Assembly (NCBI GenBank): GCA_024398965.1
Contig: JAKSIF010000015.1
Span: 1-62,708 of the forward strand
DNA: 62,708 nt
DNA from: Fibrobacter sp.
Lineage (GTDB): Bacteria > Fibrobacterota > Fibrobacteria > Fibrobacterales > Fibrobacteraceae
Reading direction: 5' to 3'
Shown: piece after piece, positions 32,798 to 42,268 of the stretch
How positions within the stretch are numbered: position 1 is the first letter of the stretch
Layout of the letters: each line of letters opens with the position of its first letter
The notes under the pieces: model-generated
Databases searched by the model: none
The model's input: the letters and a program-made list of their open reading frames with translations, nothing else
What the model was told of the DNA's origin: nothing
Made by a program: the position numbers and the translations under genes

Positions 32798-35014
32798 ATG
32801 GAATGGAATGATTTTACCAGTTTGACGTCTGACGATATGCAGGCTATCTGGAACTTCACGACCAAGGACCCGTTCTCGATCCTCGGCATTCACCCCCTGA
32901 ATACCGACAAGGGCGTAAAGACCGTTATCCGCACCTATCAGCCCCAGGCAAGCTTTATCCGTGGCGAATCCTGCGACGGCGAATTCGAATTTGACTTTAT
33001 GAAGATTGGCGATACAGGCTTCTTTGAAGCAATCCTTGACAAGGAATACGAGCCCTTCTTCTACAATCTGATTATCCGTCAGAACGACGGTAACGAATAT
33101 ACGCTTACCGACCCATACGCATTCCTTCCGGTGCTGTCCGACTTTGACCGTCACTTGATCAGCGCAGGAACTCACTACGAACTTTACCGCAAGCTGGGCG
33201 CCAACCTGGTTGAACACCAGGGCTTCAAGGGCATCCACTTCGCCGTATGGGCTCCCAACGCACAGGCCGTATCCGTCATCGGTAACTTCAACAGCTGGGA
33301 CGGCCGCCGCCACCAGATGCGCATGCTTGGCTCCAGCGGCATTTGGGAAATCTTCATCCCGAACCTGGGCGAAGGCGAACTTTACCGTTTCGAAATCCAC
33401 GGCGCCGACGGCCACCTCCACGTGAAGGTGGACCCGCTGGCAAAGCTTTCCGAAGTGCGCCCGGCAACCGCCTCCATCACCACCCACCTGGATGGTTACG
33501 AATGGGGCGACGACCTGTACATGTGGACCCATACCGCTACCAAGGTCTTTGGCAGCCCCATGAACATCTACGAAGTCCACGCCGGCTCCTGGCGTCGCGA
33601 CCCCGCAGATCCGGATCGTTTCTTGAACTGGGAAGAACTGGCAGAAACCCTCATTCCTTACCTGAAGGAAATGGGCTACACCCATGTGGAATTCCTGCCT
33701 CTGGCAGAACACCCGCTGGATGAATCCTGGGGTTACCAGGTTACCGGTTACTACTCCCCCACCAGCCGCTACGGCACTCCCGACCAGTTCCGTAAGTTCG
33801 TGGACCTTTGCCACCAGAACGAAATCGGCGTGATCATCGACTGGGTTCCCGCACACTTCCCCAAGGACGCCCACGCCCTTGGCCGCTTCGACGGCACCGC
33901 CTGCTATGAACACGCAGACCCCCGCCAGGGCGAACACCCCCACTGGGGCACCTACATCTTTAACCTGGGCCGCAACGAAGTCAAGAACTTCCTTATTGCA
34001 AACGCAATGTACTGGCTCAAGGAATTCCACTGCGACGGCCTCCGCGTAGACGCCGTTGCAAGTATGCTGTACCTTGACTACGGTAAGGGCCCCGGCGAAT
34101 GGGTACCCAACAAGGATGGCGGCAACATCAACTACGACACTCTTGAATTCCTGAAGCACTTGAATTCTGTGATGGGCCGCCTGGCTCCCCACGCAATCCT
34201 CATTGCCGAGGAATCCACCAGCTTCCCCAGCATCACCCGTCCTCCTGAACAAGGCGGCCTGGGCTTCCACTACAAGTGGAACATGGGTTGGATGAACGAC
34301 TTCCTCAGCTACATCCAGCACGAGCCCATCCATCGTAAGTATCACCACAACAGCCTCACCTTCAGCATGGTGTACGCCTACTCCGAAAACTTCATCCAGG
34401 TGTTCAGCCACGACGAAGTTGTTCACGGCAAGGGTTCCATGCTGGGCAAGATGCCTGGCGACAACTGGCAGAAGTTTGCAAACCTCCGTTTGACCTACGC
34501 CTTCCAGTACGCACATCCGGGCAAGAAGCTGAACTTCATGGGCAACGAATTCGGTCAGTTCCGTGAATGGTGCGAAAAGCGCTCCCTGGACTGGCACCTG
34601 GTCAGCTGGGATAGCCACGGCAAGATCCTCGCCATGATGAAGGACTTGAACCACATCTACAAGGACAACGCCCCCTTCTGGGAAATTGACCATTACCATA
34701 CCGGTTTCGAATGGATCTGGTGCGATGACGCCGACAACTCCATCGTAAGCTTTGTCCGTAAGGATGACCACGGCAACGAAATCCTCTGCGTCTTCAACTT
34801 CACTCCGGTGGTCCGCAACGACTATCGTTTGGGCGCCCCCACCAAGGGCAAGTGGAAGGAAATCTTCAATACCGACGCAAGCGCTTACGGTGGCTCCAAC
34901 GTTGGAAACTTCGGCGAAGTCTGGACACAGGACATTCCCTGGCAGAACCGCGCTCAGAGTCTGAACGTACAGGTCCCGCCCCTGGGAGCCGTATTCTTCA
35001 AGCTGGAACGATAA
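32798..35014 (+). CDS. glgB: 1,4-alpha-glucan branching enzyme GlgB
   Basis: 738 residues, GH13. The N-terminal CBM48 region is near 120-220 (GIHFAVWAPNAQAVSVIGNFNSWDGR), then the (beta/alpha)8 barrel with EVHAGSW, DWVPAHFPKDAHALG, nucleophile Asp in GLRVDAVASMLYLDYG, acid/base Glu in LIAEESTSFP, and FSHDEVVHGKGSMLGKM; an all-beta C-terminal domain ends PPLGAVFFKLER. It makes alpha-1,6 branches in glycogen, a storage polymer prominent in Fibrobacter. No other glycogen gene is nearby. The codon bias is strong, so the complementary strand stays open for almost the whole gene; this is not a second gene. Confidence 0.97.
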   Translation: MEWNDFTSLTSDDMQAIWNFTTKDPFSILGIHPLNTDKGVKTVIRTYQPQASFIRGESCDGEFEFDFMKIGDTGFFEAILDKEYEPFFYNLIIRQNDGNEYTLTDPYAFLPVLSDFDRHLISAGTHYELYRKLGANLVEHQGFKGIHFAVWAPNAQAVSVIGNFNSWDGRRHQMRMLGSSGIWEIFIPNLGEGELYRFEIHGADGHLHVKVDPLAKLSEVRPATASITTHLDGYEWGDDLYMWTHTATKVFGSPMNIYEVHAGSWRRDPADPDRFLNWEELAETLIPYLKEMGYTHVEFLPLAEHPLDESWGYQVTGYYSPTSRYGTPDQFRKFVDLCHQNEIGVIIDWVPAHFPKDAHALGRFDGTACYEHADPRQGEHPHWGTYIFNLGRNEVKNFLIANAMYWLKEFHCDGLRVDAVASMLYLDYGKGPGEWVPNKDGGNINYDTLEFLKHLNSVMGRLAPHAILIAEESTSFPSITRPPEQGGLGFHYKWNMGWMNDFLSYIQHEPIHRKYHHNSLTFSMVYAYSENFIQVFSHDEVVHGKGSMLGKMPGDNWQKFANLRLTYAFQYAHPGKKLNFMGNEFGQFREWCEKRSLDWHLVSWDSHGKILAMMKDLNHIYKDNAPFWEIDHYHTGFEWIWCDDADNSIVSFVRKDDHGNEILCVFNFTPVVRNDYRLGAPTKGKWKEIFNTDASAYGGSNVGNFGEVWTQDIPWQNRAQSLNVQVPPLGAVFFKLER

Positions 35015-35036
35015 GTTCAAATAGGACAATCGAAGT

Positions 35037-35070
35037 TAAAAAGGCTTCGCAAAACGCGAGGTCTTTTTTC
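35037..35070 (+). terminator. terminator of glgB
   Basis: CTTCGC-AAAAC-GCGAGG hairpin with flanking A-rich and TCTTTTTT ends, 25 bp after the glgB stop. Confidence 0.7.
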
Positions 35071-35100
35071 GCATTCTCATTATAGTTCTTCATTCTCTAT

Positions 35101-35130
35101 AAAGACTGCATTTTAAACCCGCAGTCTTTT
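35101..35130. terminator. bidirectional terminator between glgB and the GH51 gene
   Basis: AAAGACTGC and GCAGTCTTT are perfectly inverted around an 11-nt loop, followed by T-run on each strand. Confidence 0.7.
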
Positions 35131-35135
35131 ATATC

Positions 35136-35175
35136 AAAAAGAATCCCCCGCATCGCTGCGAGGGATTCTTTAAGC
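35136..35175 (-). terminator. terminator of the GH51 gene
   Basis: AAAGAATCCC and GGGATTCTTT stem, with a smaller CGCA-TCGC-TGCG stem on top. It lies 18 bp beyond the stop of the minus-strand glucanase gene. Confidence 0.75.
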
Positions 35176-35192
35176 ATTTTGCGTTTCGCTAA

Positions 35193-38100
35193 TTACTTGT
35201 CGAGAACGATCAAGTTAACAGTGCGCTTGCCAACCTTGACCGGCTTGGACAGGTCAACGTCCTTAGCCTTCTTGGAAGGATCGTTAGCCCAGCCTTCCTT
35301 CAGCTTTTCGGAAGTCTTGTCCAAAGTCTGCATCTTGGCCTTGCCCTTGAAGCCAGGGATATCCAGCTTCAATTCGTAATCGCTGTAGGGGCTCTTGTTG
35401 ATCACGAGGAGGCTCTTCTTCTTACCATTTTCAGTGTAGTAAGTAGTGAGGAGGGATTCCTTGTCACCAGTGATGGTGGTCTTCAGGAGCTTACCGCGGA
35501 GAGCGTCAGAAGCCATCTGGAATGCCCAGTAGCTGGGACGCGGGCAGTTCATGCATTCTTCTGCAGAACGGGTCAGGTAACCGTAGTCACCGCCTTCCGG
35601 AGTGATGTCGTTGTGGATATCCCAGTACTGAGCGTTGTCAACATTTTCAGTTGCAAGCATACCGAGGTAGTCAGCGACGAACAGGCCGTTTTCGAGAGCG
35701 ATGGTCTGCGGACCCGGGTTGAAGTCAACAGAGTTCCATTCGGTGAGCCAGAGTTCGATCTTCTTGTCCTTACCCTTAGACCACTTGTCAACAGTCTTGT
35801 GCAGACGGCTGTAGATCGGGGTCAGGTCCTGCGGAGCAGAGAGCATTGCGAAGTCGTTTTCTTCACCGAAGTGCTGCGGATAGTGGTGAACGATAAGACC
35901 GTCAGCAATATCAGCAGTTTCCTTAAGAACGTTGTCGTTCCAAGCACCATCGAGAACGCCGAGCACAGCAACCTTAATGGTCGGGTCAACCTTCTTCATG
36001 GCTTCGATGAACTTACGAGCGCGCTTACCATAAATGGTACCGCCGTCCTTACCATACTTTTCGTAGTACGGATGCCAGTTACCGTAGACTTCGTTACCGA
36101 TTTCCCAGTACATGATGCCGGCCTTCTTGTCAATGTTGGTGTGCTTGACCCAAGCGGCAGCTTCCTGTTCGGTACCGGAACCGAAGTTCACAGTGAACAT
36201 AGCGTTAGAACCAGTCTTCTTCAACCATGCGAGGAATTCGTCGGTATCGACCATCCAGTCGTGGTTGTCGAGGATTTCCTTCCAGTGGTCGTCATCAGCA
36301 CGGAGACCACCCGGGTAACGGATAATGCCGTGGTTGATGCGCTTTGCATATTCCCAAGTCTGGGTCTTGAACTTCTTGTTGTCCAGCATGTCGCCATCCC
36401 AAAGGGCAGCGTTGATGCCGAAGAGGCCGCCAGAGATTTCCGGGTTGATGACATCGGAAGAACCCTTAACGTCAACCTTAACAACGGCCGGACGATCAGC
36501 CTGCTTGACTTCCTTCTGGTTGGTCAACTTGATGTTGTCGATTTCGAAGGAACCATTGGAGCCTTCTCCACCCGGCTTGAAGTCGAGGGAAACGACACCC
36601 TTCAGGTCGAACACGCCGTTTTCCTTAGCGGTAGGCGGCTGGTAGTACGGGAACTTGCTGAAGGTACGGAACGGAACGATCACAGTGGTACGACCGCGAG
36701 GTACACCAGTGTTGGAAACGAAGAGTTCGTTACCAGCGTCGCCGATCTGAACGGTGATGGACTGCCATGCACGTTCAGAGTAGACGTCGAACATAATGCC
36801 CCAGTGGTTGGTCCAGTCACGACCCTTAGCGTCGTGGTTTGCACCATTCTTGGTGAAGTCGAGAACGAAGTCAACCCAGTCGGACATTTCGAAATGCTTG
36901 ATGAAGAGGGAATTGCCATCGAGCTTTGCAGACTTGAACGGCATTTCGATTTCGGCCTTGGACTTAGGACCGAAGGAGGGTTCCCACTTATCCTTAGCAA
37001 ACTTGCCTTCGAAGTCGGAGATGACCATGTCCGGAGCCTTGGACTTCCAGTTGTCCCACTTGATATCCGGGTCAACCCAGTCGATGGTTTCGGTGAAGGT
37101 AATCTGGTCGACGAAGATGGTCACAGGAGCCGGCTTACCCGGTTCACCCTGGTTTTCGCCCTTACCAACAGAGAAGCGGATTTCCTGGATCTTGTTCCAC
37201 TGGATATCCTTAGCAACTTCGGCCTGCTTGTTAGCGTCCCAAGCCTTACCCTTGTCGCCGAACTTCTTCAGAGGAATCTTGACCAGCTTCCAATCGGTAC
37301 CAACCTTGGAGCCTTCGATCCAGTCGTTCAGGCTAATCTTGGTCTGGCTCTTGATATCGTTGCCCTGGTTGTCCAGGATACCAACGTATACCTTTTCGCC
37401 ACCGAGCTTACCCTTGATCCAGAAGTAGAGACCACCCTTGTTACGGACCTTGGACAAGTCGATGTACTTGCCTTCGCCCAGAGAGTAGGTCACACCGGAC
37501 CAGTCGTTGTTATCGATGTAGAGAGCGAGAACGTTCGGGTTACCAGCAGTCTTGGAGTCTGCTTCACGCTGAGCGGAGAGACCACCGTAGCTGTAGCTGA
37601 AGCCCTTGAGGCCGTTGGAGTAGAAGGTGCCGTTTGCAACGGGCTTAACCTTGCCGTCCAGCTTTTCGGGGTTCTTCGGGCCGTCGATAACGTCGTTGTT
37701 TTCGTCCCAGTAAACAATCTTAGCCTTGGGCTTGGCCTTTTTGTTGCCCTTGACAACTTCGATATTGTCAACCCAGACTTCGAAATCGCCTGCACCGCTC
37801 TTGTCGATGGAGAAGCGGATTTCAGCAATCTTGTCCCAGTCGATACGAGCCGGGAATTCAGACTTACGGGTGTTGTCCCAGTAGAGACCACGGTCCGGGA
37901 AGTCTACGAGAGGAATGGAAACCTTCTTCCAATCGGTAGTGACAGCGCCACCTTCGATGTACTTGTTCATGGGAAGAACGACCTGGGTCTTCTTGCCGTC
38001 AGAAACTTCTTCATCGAGGAGACCGATCTTTACCTGTTCGCCACCCTTCTTACCCTTGATCATGAATTCAATGCGGGAATCCAGCATGAACTTGTTCAGG

Positions 38101-38375
38101 TCGAAGGTTTCGTTGTACAAGCAAACAGAAGCACCAGAATATTCACTGGGGTCGAGCTTAATGTTCAGGGCAGCCTTGGACTTATAACCACCATCCTTAG
38201 TAATGGTGATACCCTTGCTCTTGCCACCGTATGCGTAGTCAAATCCTCCGGGACGATACTGTTCGTCGAAGAACTTGTAAGGAACTACGCGAGGTGCTTT
38301 CGGCTGAGCCATTGTAGCTGTCACACCAAAGCTGAGAGCAGCGATGGTTGCAGCAGTCAATGTACGCTTCATCAT
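35193..38375 (-). CDS. secreted family 51 glycoside hydrolase with CBM-like repeats (Cel51A/CelF-like)
   Basis: About 1060 residues. The signal peptide ends ATMAQ. Three beta-sandwich modules follow (about 30-220, 245-430, 450-625), the first two of which are clearly related: LDKSGAGDFEVWVDNIEVV and SVGKGENQ...VTIFVDQITF, each preceded by TDWKKVSIPLVDFPDRG or TDWKLVKIPLKKFGDKG. They resemble CBM11/CBM30. The catalytic barrel (about 635-960) has acid/base Glu in MYWEIGNEVYGNWHPYYEK and nucleophile Glu in IELWLTEWNSVDF, the GH51 pattern; a C-terminal beta domain follows. It fits the cellulose-binding endoglucanase F of Fibrobacter succinogenes from memory of its layout. Start 38375 suits AAAAGG; alternatives differ by 1-3 codons. 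Confidence 0.85.
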   Translation of the reverse strand: MMKRTLTAATIAALSFGVTATMAQPKAPRVVPYKFFDEQYRPGGFDYAYGGKSKGITITKDGGYKSKAALNIKLDPSEYSGASVCLYNETFDLNKFMLDSRIEFMIKGKKGGEQVKIGLLDEEVSDGKKTQVVLPMNKYIEGGAVTTDWKKVSIPLVDFPDRGLYWDNTRKSEFPARIDWDKIAEIRFSIDKSGAGDFEVWVDNIEVVKGNKKAKPKAKIVYWDENNDVIDGPKNPEKLDGKVKPVANGTFYSNGLKGFSYSYGGLSAQREADSKTAGNPNVLALYIDNNDWSGVTYSLGEGKYIDLSKVRNKGGLYFWIKGKLGGEKVYVGILDNQGNDIKSQTKISLNDWIEGSKVGTDWKLVKIPLKKFGDKGKAWDANKQAEVAKDIQWNKIQEIRFSVGKGENQGEPGKPAPVTIFVDQITFTETIDWVDPDIKWDNWKSKAPDMVISDFEGKFAKDKWEPSFGPKSKAEIEMPFKSAKLDGNSLFIKHFEMSDWVDFVLDFTKNGANHDAKGRDWTNHWGIMFDVYSERAWQSITVQIGDAGNELFVSNTGVPRGRTTVIVPFRTFSKFPYYQPPTAKENGVFDLKGVVSLDFKPGGEGSNGSFEIDNIKLTNQKEVKQADRPAVVKVDVKGSSDVINPEISGGLFGINAALWDGDMLDNKKFKTQTWEYAKRINHGIIRYPGGLRADDDHWKEILDNHDWMVDTDEFLAWLKKTGSNAMFTVNFGSGTEQEAAAWVKHTNIDKKAGIMYWEIGNEVYGNWHPYYEKYGKDGGTIYGKRARKFIEAMKKVDPTIKVAVLGVLDGAWNDNVLKETADIADGLIVHHYPQHFGEENDFAMLSAPQDLTPIYSRLHKTVDKWSKGKDKKIELWLTEWNSVDFNPGPQTIALENGLFVADYLGMLATENVDNAQYWDIHNDITPEGGDYGYLTRSAEECMNCPRPSYWAFQMASDALRGKLLKTTITGDKESLLTTYYTENGKKKSLLVINKSPYSDYELKLDIPGFKGKAKMQTLDKTSEKLKEGWANDPSKKAKDVDLSKPVKVGKRTVNLIVLDK

Positions 38376-38429
38376 ATGTCGCATCCTTTTGTTTATGTGT
38401 AGTTTAGTTTGAATTTATGTTTTTTTAAA

Positions 38430-38463
38430 CGCAAAAAAGCATACACGACCCAAAGTCGTGTAT
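38430..38463 (-). terminator. terminator of the DsbA-like gene
   Basis: ATACACGAC-CCAAA-GTCGTGTAT perfect 9-bp stem; on the minus strand a GCTTTTTTGC run follows. It lies 16 bp after the stop of the lipoprotein gene and ahead of the GH51 leader. Confidence 0.8.
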
Positions 38464-38478
38464 ACAGGCGAAACCAGA

Positions 38479-39213
38479 TTACTTAGCTTCCTTCAGGAGC
38501 TTTTCAACCAATTCTTCGCTGAAACGATCCTGACGCTTGCCGTTGATGTAGAAGTTCGGGGTTCCCTGAACGCCGACCTTGGCACCCAGATCAAAGTCCT
38601 TCTGGATACGAGCGTTCATTTCGTCGGTCATTTCGCGGTCCTTGTTGAACTGTTCAATGTTCAAGCCGACCTGCTTAGCCACTTCGACGTAGATGGAGTC
38701 ACCCAGTTCGCGGGAGTGCGGTGCCAGAGCATAGCGGTATTCCCAGAACTTGCCCTGCTTCTGTGCGGCAATGGCAGCTGCGGCAGCCGGACGGGCATTG
38801 GGGTGGAAGGACAGCGGGAAGTGCTTGTAGACGAACTTGATTTCGTTGGGGTACTTCTTGTTGAGTTCCTGCATGACCGGAGCTACACGAGAGCAGTACG
38901 GGCACTGGAATTCGGTAAATTCTACGATGGTGAGCTTGGGATTTTCGGCACCAAAGACCGGGCTGTCATCAACAGGAATGTCCCAAACCTTGTTTGCCTC
39001 TTCCATTTCCTTCTTGGCATCTTCGATAGACATGCCAGCACGCTTTTCGAGAATGTAGCCCACGGCTTCCAGGTTGGATTCCATTTCGGCGACCTTCTTT
39101 TCGAGGGCTTCGAGCTTAGCCTGCTGGTTCATAGAACCACCAGCGGAAGCCTGGTTGCAAGCAACAAGGCCGGCTACGCAAATGGACATGGCGAGAATAG
39201 AGAGACGTTTCAT
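38479..39213 (-). CDS. DsbA/DsbG-like thioredoxin-fold lipoprotein
   Basis: 244 residues. Lipobox LVAC at residues 16-19, then a short coiled coil (KLEALEKKVAEMESNLEAV, about 33-60), and a thioredoxin-fold domain with the active-site FQCPYCSRV and cis-Pro loop VQGTPNFYINGKR. A helical insertion lies between them. The protein would be anchored to the inner or outer membrane and form, or shuffle, disulphides in the periplasm, useful for the cysteine-rich secreted FISUMP proteins. The CPYC motif matches DsbA/BdbD-like enzymes. Single-gene transcript bounded by the terminator at 38430. Confidence 0.87.
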   Translation of the reverse strand: MKRLSILAMSICVAGLVACNQASAGGSMNQQAKLEALEKKVAEMESNLEAVGYILEKRAGMSIEDAKKEMEEANKVWDIPVDDSPVFGAENPKLTIVEFTEFQCPYCSRVAPVMQELNKKYPNEIKFVYKHFPLSFHPNARPAAAAAIAAQKQGKFWEYRYALAPHSRELGDSIYVEVAKQVGLNIEQFNKDREMTDEMNARIQKDFDLGAKVGVQGTPNFYINGKRQDRFSEELVEKLLKEAK

Positions 39214-39357
39214 AGTATTCCTTTTAGATGTTAAAAGTCTGGCAGACGGGGTCCGTCCGCAATATATGACTGAAATATATATAATAGCGAAAAGATGAAA
39301 GGTTAAAGTATAAAGAAAAGACCTTTAAACTTTATCCTTTAAACTTTATGCTAAACA

Positions 39358-40923
39358 CTACCCCTGGGAAGTTTCAGCGAAAGTGAGGCTTTCGTAGTTC
39401 TTCATGGCCAAATTCAGGCGATATTCGTTGGGGAACAGGCAAACCAGGTTACGTTCCTTGTCGAACATGCAGTCCATGGCATACTCTTCGGCAAACTTGG
39501 CCACATCCTTTTCGGGGCCATTGACCCAACGGATACCGTGGGCGGGCACGCGGTCAAGGGACACATCGGCGCCATATTCGCTCTGGAGGCGGAACTTCAG
39601 CACATCGAACTGCAGCTCACCCACCACACCGATCACAGGAATGGCGGACTTCATGGGTTCGTACAGCTGGGTAGCACCTTCTTCGGAAAGTTCAGCCAGG
39701 CCCTTGGCCATCTGCTTACTCTTCAACGGGTTCAGCAAGGTCACGCGGGCGAAGTGTTCCGGGGCAAAGTCGGGAATGCCGGTATAGTTCATCTTTTCGC
39801 CATCGGTAAGGGTATCGCCAATGCGGAACAGGCCCGGGTCGTTAATGCCCACGATGTCGCCAGCCCAGGCATGGTCGATGACTTCCTTATCCTTGGCGAG
39901 GAATGCGGTGGGCGCAGCCAGACGGATTTCACGGCCGGTACGCACGTGGAAAACCTTTTCGCCACGGGTAAAGCTTCCGGAGCAGATACGCAGGAACGCA
40001 GTACGGTCGCGGTGCTTGGGGTCCATGTTGGCCTGGATCTTGAAGACGAAAGCACTGAAAGGTTCTTCACCGGGGTCCACGGGACGCTTGTCGGTATCAC
40101 GGACCAGCGGCGGCGGGGCCAAGCTGGCAAAGGCGTTAAGCAGCTGACGAACACCGAAGTTGTTCACGGCGGAGCCAAAGAACACGGGGCACATCTCCCC
40201 CTTCAGGAACTTTTCGTGATCGAAGGGATCCATGGCGCCAGTGACCATTTCGTATTCTTCCTTGAACTGTTCAACCCAGTTCTCACCACATATTTCCACC
40301 AGGCGGGGATCATCGGGGCCGGTCATCTGGATGAGTTGCTGCTCCCCTTCTTCCTTGTTGAAGGTGTGGAAGGTGTTGTCGGCGATGGAGTACACACCCT
40401 TGAAGAGCTTACCTACGCCAATGGGCAGAGTGAAAGGCGCCACCTTGATCTTCAGGATGTTCTCGATTTCATCCAGCAGGTCCAGCACATGGCGGCCGTC
40501 CAAGTCCATCTTGTTGATGAAGGTAATGATAGGAGTGTGGCGCATGCGGCAGACGTTCATAAGGCGGATGGTCTGCTTTTCCACACCGTTCACACTATCG
40601 ATAAGCACGAGGGCTGCATCCACGGCAGTAAGGGCGCGGTAGGTGTCTTCACAGAAGTCCTGATGCCCCGGGGTATCCACCAGGTTGAACATGCAACCTT
40701 CGAAGGGGAAGTTCAGCACAGAGCTGGAAACGGAAATACCGCGCTGCTGTTCAATCTTCATCCAGTCGGAAACAGTGTAGCTGCGGTTGGACTTGGCGCG
40801 GACATGGCCCGCTTCGCGAATGACGTTACCGTACCACAGGAACTTTTCGGTGATAGTAGTCTTACCGGCGTCAGGATGGCTGACGATAGCGAATGTACGG
40901 CGTTTAGAAATTTCTTCGTTCAT
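39358..40923 (-). CDS. prfC: peptide chain release factor 3
   Basis: 521 residues, translation GTPase. G1 is VSHPDAGKTTITEKF, G2 near QQRGISVSSSVLNF, G3 is NLVDTPGHQDFCEDTYR, and G4 is TFINKMD. The RF3-specific later blocks are present (RKRPVDPGEEPFSAFVFKIQANMDPKHRDR-like DKRPVDPGEEP... region, GVVGELQFDVL). RF3 recycles RF1 and RF2 from terminated ribosomes using GTP. I start it at MNEEISKRR (40923), which matches the family; 12 more codons are open upstream. It stands alone between the DsbA-like and diguanylate cyclase genes. Confidence 0.95.
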   Translation of the reverse strand: MNEEISKRRTFAIVSHPDAGKTTITEKFLWYGNVIREAGHVRAKSNRSYTVSDWMKIEQQRGISVSSSVLNFPFEGCMFNLVDTPGHQDFCEDTYRALTAVDAALVLIDSVNGVEKQTIRLMNVCRMRHTPIITFINKMDLDGRHVLDLLDEIENILKIKVAPFTLPIGVGKLFKGVYSIADNTFHTFNKEEGEQQLIQMTGPDDPRLVEICGENWVEQFKEEYEMVTGAMDPFDHEKFLKGEMCPVFFGSAVNNFGVRQLLNAFASLAPPPLVRDTDKRPVDPGEEPFSAFVFKIQANMDPKHRDRTAFLRICSGSFTRGEKVFHVRTGREIRLAAPTAFLAKDKEVIDHAWAGDIVGINDPGLFRIGDTLTDGEKMNYTGIPDFAPEHFARVTLLNPLKSKQMAKGLAELSEEGATQLYEPMKSAIPVIGVVGELQFDVLKFRLQSEYGADVSLDRVPAHGIRWVNGPEKDVAKFAEEYAMDCMFDKERNLVCLFPNEYRLNLAMKNYESLTFAETSQG

Positions 40924-40996
40924 ATAATTGCCTGGAGTTGCACCGTCAAGGCGGCACATCGGTTCAAACTTTCCTCGGCAAATTTAGAAAAAAAGA

Positions 40997-41034
40997 AAAA
41001 AGGTGTTTTCTGCTAAGAAGAAAACACCTTTTAT
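40997..41034 (-). terminator. terminator of diguanylate cyclase gene
   Basis: AAAAGGTGTTTTC and GAAAACACCTTTT are exact inverted repeats around a 9-nt loop. It begins 2 bp after the stop codon of the minus-strand gene and ends in a T-run on that strand. Confidence 0.8.
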
Positions 41035-41035
41035 A

Positions 41036-42145
41036 TTACACGTCCATGTAGATTTGGTAGCTGTTTCTACCTGAATTCTTGACATCGTATAGAGCCTTGT
41101 CTGCACGATCAAACACAGTCTGGTAGCTCATGTCCAAATCGTTGATGAAGGCGGCACCCACGGATATGTTGATCGCGTTCAACTTTTCATCGTTGCAGAA
41201 CGATTCGTCCACTTTCGAAATAAGTTGGCTAATATGCAGGGTCAAATCCGCTACCGTTTGAACAGAAGGCAAAAGCACTGCAAATTCATCACCACCAAAA
41301 CGACAAATCGTAGCCGACTCGCATTTTGCAAAAACTTTTCGCATAGTATCGGCAAGAATTTTAAGGGCACGGTCCCCTTCAAGATGACCGTAGGAATCAT
41401 TGACAAACTTCATATGGTCCATATCCACAACAAGAAGCGCGCCAACATTATGCTGAACAACCACGTACTTGTCAAATGCCAGGTCAATATAGCGACGGTT
41501 CCAAAGACCGGTCAGCTGATCCGTATAGGCTTCACGCTCGGTCTTTGAAAGGCTGACCTCATTGAAGTACATGGTACGTAGATACTTGTTCATGACTCCG
41601 TTAATAACCCAGCCTCCAGCAAACATTACCAGGAACTCGATGGTTTCTCCACCCACGCGGCCAATGAACCAGGGAACAGCATCAATATCAACGCGCAGGT
41701 TTGCAGAATACTCCGCGATTTGCCAGTTACTCAGCAGAAGCATTATGTAGGTAAGGATACTTATGGAAACAAAGGTCTTGCGACTACAATAAAGCAAGCT
41801 TACCAGGGGAACAAAGAAGTAGGTAAGATAGACGCCAATATTCTCTACACACATGGTGTAGATCGTTACAAGAGTTCCTATCAAGCCGATATACTTGATA
41901 ACAGGGCTTTCTGGCTTGAACTTAAAAAGAATCGTATGACCAACGGCGAAGGCGAGTGTTACCAGCAATGTTTGCAAGCATGCGCCAAAGGTCACTTCAG
42001 GGAAGGCACCCAATAAAACACCAATGGCAATGGCCGGACCAACCAAACAGCAAAGCCAAAGAATGCGGCAGAAAAGAGCGTTTTTCTCTCGTTCATTTTG
42101 AGCAAGAAAATATTCGTAATGATTTTCAAAAATTTCGTTACCCAT
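41036..42145 (-). CDS. membrane diguanylate cyclase (GGDEF)
   Basis: 369 residues. Six or so hydrophobic segments occupy residues 20-185. The GGDEF domain follows (about 205-365), starting DQLTGLWNRRYIDLAFD, with active-site RFGGDEFAVLLPSV and ISVGAAFINDLD. All catalytic features for making cyclic di-GMP from two GTP are present. The inhibitory I-site (RxxD five residues before the motif) is not found, the corresponding residues being CESA, so product inhibition at this site is unlikely. The membrane part is an unassigned sensor. Confidence 0.9.
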   Translation of the reverse strand: MGNEIFENHYEYFLAQNEREKNALFCRILWLCCLVGPAIAIGVLLGAFPEVTFGACLQTLLVTLAFAVGHTILFKFKPESPVIKYIGLIGTLVTIYTMCVENIGVYLTYFFVPLVSLLYCSRKTFVSISILTYIMLLLSNWQIAEYSANLRVDIDAVPWFIGRVGGETIEFLVMFAGGWVINGVMNKYLRTMYFNEVSLSKTEREAYTDQLTGLWNRRYIDLAFDKYVVVQHNVGALLVVDMDHMKFVNDSYGHLEGDRALKILADTMRKVFAKCESATICRFGGDEFAVLLPSVQTVADLTLHISQLISKVDESFCNDEKLNAINISVGAAFINDLDMSYQTVFDRADKALYDVKNSGRNSYQIYMDV

Positions 42146-42268
42146 ACACAGGAATATAAATGAAAAAAAAGCGATTGAATCGTTTTTTCTAAAAAAAAAT
42201 TTATGTAAGGAAGACCACCAACAAAGCGAGAGCTTGCGCCTACAAGAGGTTATTGAATGATTCTAGCG

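Noticed and set aside
32792-35029. 745-residue minus-strand reading frame opposite glgB
   Set aside because: It results from biased codon use in glgB; its product is Val/Ala/His-rich without domain or ribosome site. The same applies to the 929-residue frame opposite the GH51 gene (35613-38402).
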